Assembly: GCA_025449475.1 (NCBI GenBank)
Contig: JANWJM010000105.1
Span: 1 to 7,015 of the forward strand
DNA: 7,015 bases
Direction: 5' to 3'
DNA from: Thermoactinomycetaceae bacterium
GTDB taxonomy: Bacteria; Bacillota; Bacilli; Thermoactinomycetales; Thermoactinomycetaceae
Shown here: positions 5,905-7,015 of the stretch, in pieces
Layout: the number at the start of each line of letters is the position of its first letter
Numbering within the stretch: position 1 is the stretch's first letter
Notes under the pieces: generated by a model
Databases searched by the model: none
Seen by the model: the letters and a program-made list of their open reading frames with translations, nothing else
What the model was told of the DNA's origin: nothing
Translations under genes and position numbers: made by a program

Positions 5905-7015
5905 ATGCATCCACTTCCCGATGATTACGTCAAGCAAATGCAAAAGTTACTGCAAACTGAATTCCCTGCATTTATCAGCACTTATCATGATTCATCTATT
6001 CGTAGTCTCCGTGTAAATACACAAAAAATACATTCCGAACAGTTAAAGAAACAAGTTCCATTTACACTAACATCGATCCCATGGTGCAAAGAGGGGTTTT
6101 ATTTTAACTATCCCGAAGACCGTCCAGGAAAACATGTATACCATGCTTCAGGTCTTTATTATATCCAAGAAGCAAGCGCTATGTCACCTGTAGAAGCTCT
6201 GGAACCCAAACCTCGAGAGGTCATTCTTGATCTCTGTGCAGCTCCCGGTGGAAAGACAACACAAATTGCTGCCAAAATGAAGGGACAGGGGATGCTGATC
6301 GCCAATGAGATTGACTCCAAACGATGCAGGGTGCTCGTAGAAAATGTTGAACGTTTAGGTGTCACACATGCCATCATCTTGAATGAAACACCCAAACGAC
6401 TTGCTGATCGATTTCCACAATTTTTCGATCGGATTTTAGTCGATGCTCCTTGTTCTGGAGAAGGAATGTTTCGGAAAGATCCAGATACCATGAAACGTTG
6501 GAGTTCCCGCCTGATCCATAAATGTGCCGCATTACAACAACATATCTTATCATCTGCTGCTGCAATGCTTCGCCCCGGTGGTCGTCTGGTCTATTCCACG
6601 TGCACCTTCAACACCATCGAGAATGAATCCGTCATCGAATCGTTTCTCGCACAACACCCCGAGTTTGAGCTGATCCCTGTTCCACAACAAGAACACTATC
6701 AAACCGGCTATGATGATCGCTCTGTCACTGCGAGGCTATGGCCTCATCGGTTACAAGGCGAAGGACATTTTGTTGCGGCCTTACAAAAAAAGGATGGCCC
6801 CTCAGTAAAAGAGTTGCATTATGCCAAATATGATCCACTTCCGAACAGAACCAAGCAGCTTCTACAGTCTTTTTGGAAAGAAACATTTACGACCCCTTTT
6901 CCGATGGAACAATCTTTTGTTCGCTATGGAGCCCATCTCTATCTTGTATCCGACCGACTTCCTCAACTGAATGGGCTCAAGGTGAAAAGACCTGGGTTTT
7001 ACTTAGGAGAGCTAA
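5905..7015 (+). CDS. RsmF/YebU-type 16S rRNA (cytosine-C5) methyltransferase, N-terminal 370 aa (partial, runs off right edge)
   Basis: The protein transfers a methyl group from S-adenosylmethionine to carbon 5 of a cytosine in RNA, in the RsmB/NOP2/Sun family. From ATG 5905 the frame stays open to the window end (370 codons). An N-terminal RNA-binding part (about 1-90, SLRVNT at 34-39) precedes the Rossmann methyltransferase domain. The SAM motif is DLCAAPGGKTT (109-119). DAPCSGEGMFRKDP (180-193) carries Cys183, the conserved release cysteine, and STCTFNTIENE (231-241) carries Cys233, the catalytic nucleophile. MFRKDP and RLWPHRLQGEGHFVAAL (278-294) are typical of the RsmF (YebU) branch rather than RsmB. 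The following residues enter the C-terminal RsmF-specific domain (RYGAHLYLVS at 340-349), whose end is outside the window; full proteins are about 450-480 aa. The exact target cytosine in this organism cannot be read from the sequence. Divergent from lcfA. Confidence 0.93.
   Translation, partial: MHPLPDDYVKQMQKLLQTEFPAFISTYHDSSIRSLRVNTQKIHSEQLKKQVPFTLTSIPWCKEGFYFNYPEDRPGKHVYHASGLYYIQEASAMSPVEALEPKPREVILDLCAAPGGKTTQIAAKMKGQGMLIANEIDSKRCRVLVENVERLGVTHAIILNETPKRLADRFPQFFDRILVDAPCSGEGMFRKDPDTMKRWSSRLIHKCAALQQHILSSAAAMLRPGGRLVYSTCTFNTIENESVIESFLAQHPEFELIPVPQQEHYQTGYDDRSVTARLWPHRLQGEGHFVAALQKKDGPSVKELHYAKYDPLPNRTKQLLQSFWKETFTTPFPMEQSFVRYGAHLYLVSDRLPQLNGLKVKRPGFYLGEL

Noticed and set aside
6159..6565. 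Minus-strand frames opposite the rRNA methyltransferase
   Set aside because: The plus strand carries all family motifs in one open frame; the minus frames overlap each other and lack initiation signals.

Overview
This 7 kb window is a chromosomal segment from a low-to-moderate GC Gram-positive bacterium, most likely of the Bacillales. The evidence is the strong purine-rich ribosome binding sites, sigma-A type promoters, the use of a GTG start, and proteins that closely resemble the Bacillus UvrC, TrxA and LcfA families. A thermoactinomycete or other non-Bacillus member of the order is possible, but that is a guess. No tRNA, rRNA, CRISPR array, transposase or plasmid or phage gene is visible.

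Layout from left to right: (1) 1-1392, minus strand, the N-terminal 464 codons of the nucleotide excision repair endonuclease uvrC, cut by the window edge. (2) 1393-1503, a divergent intergenic promoter region. (3) 1504-3533, plus strand, two tandem genes for polytopic membrane proteins (324 and 331 aa) that are paralogues of each other and of unknown function. The first carries an in-frame 24-bp tandem duplication in a membrane segment. (4) 3537-3580, a strong hairpin between convergent genes that can serve as a terminator in both directions. (5) 3588-3911, minus strand, trxA (thioredoxin), with its own promoter and an excellent RBS. (6) 4023-5711, minus strand, lcfA/fadD (long-chain fatty acid CoA ligase). 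(7) 5712-5904, a divergent intergenic region holding a candidate FadR operator just upstream of lcfA and a promoter for the next gene. (8) 5905-7015, plus strand, an RsmF/YebU-type rRNA m5C methyltransferase, cut by the right edge.

In Bacillus subtilis the order is lcfA-fadR-fadB-etfB-etfA followed by trxA and uvrC. Here lcfA, trxA and uvrC keep that relative order and orientation, but fadR-fadB-etfBA is absent between lcfA and trxA, and the membrane pair sits inverted between trxA and uvrC. The conserved genes are ordinary housekeeping functions: DNA repair, thiol redox balance, fatty acid activation and rRNA modification. The membrane pair is the only part of unknown role. I see no evidence of a complete new multi-gene system. 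The points most worth following are the membrane pair, its internal duplication, the rearranged synteny and the FadR-like operator.
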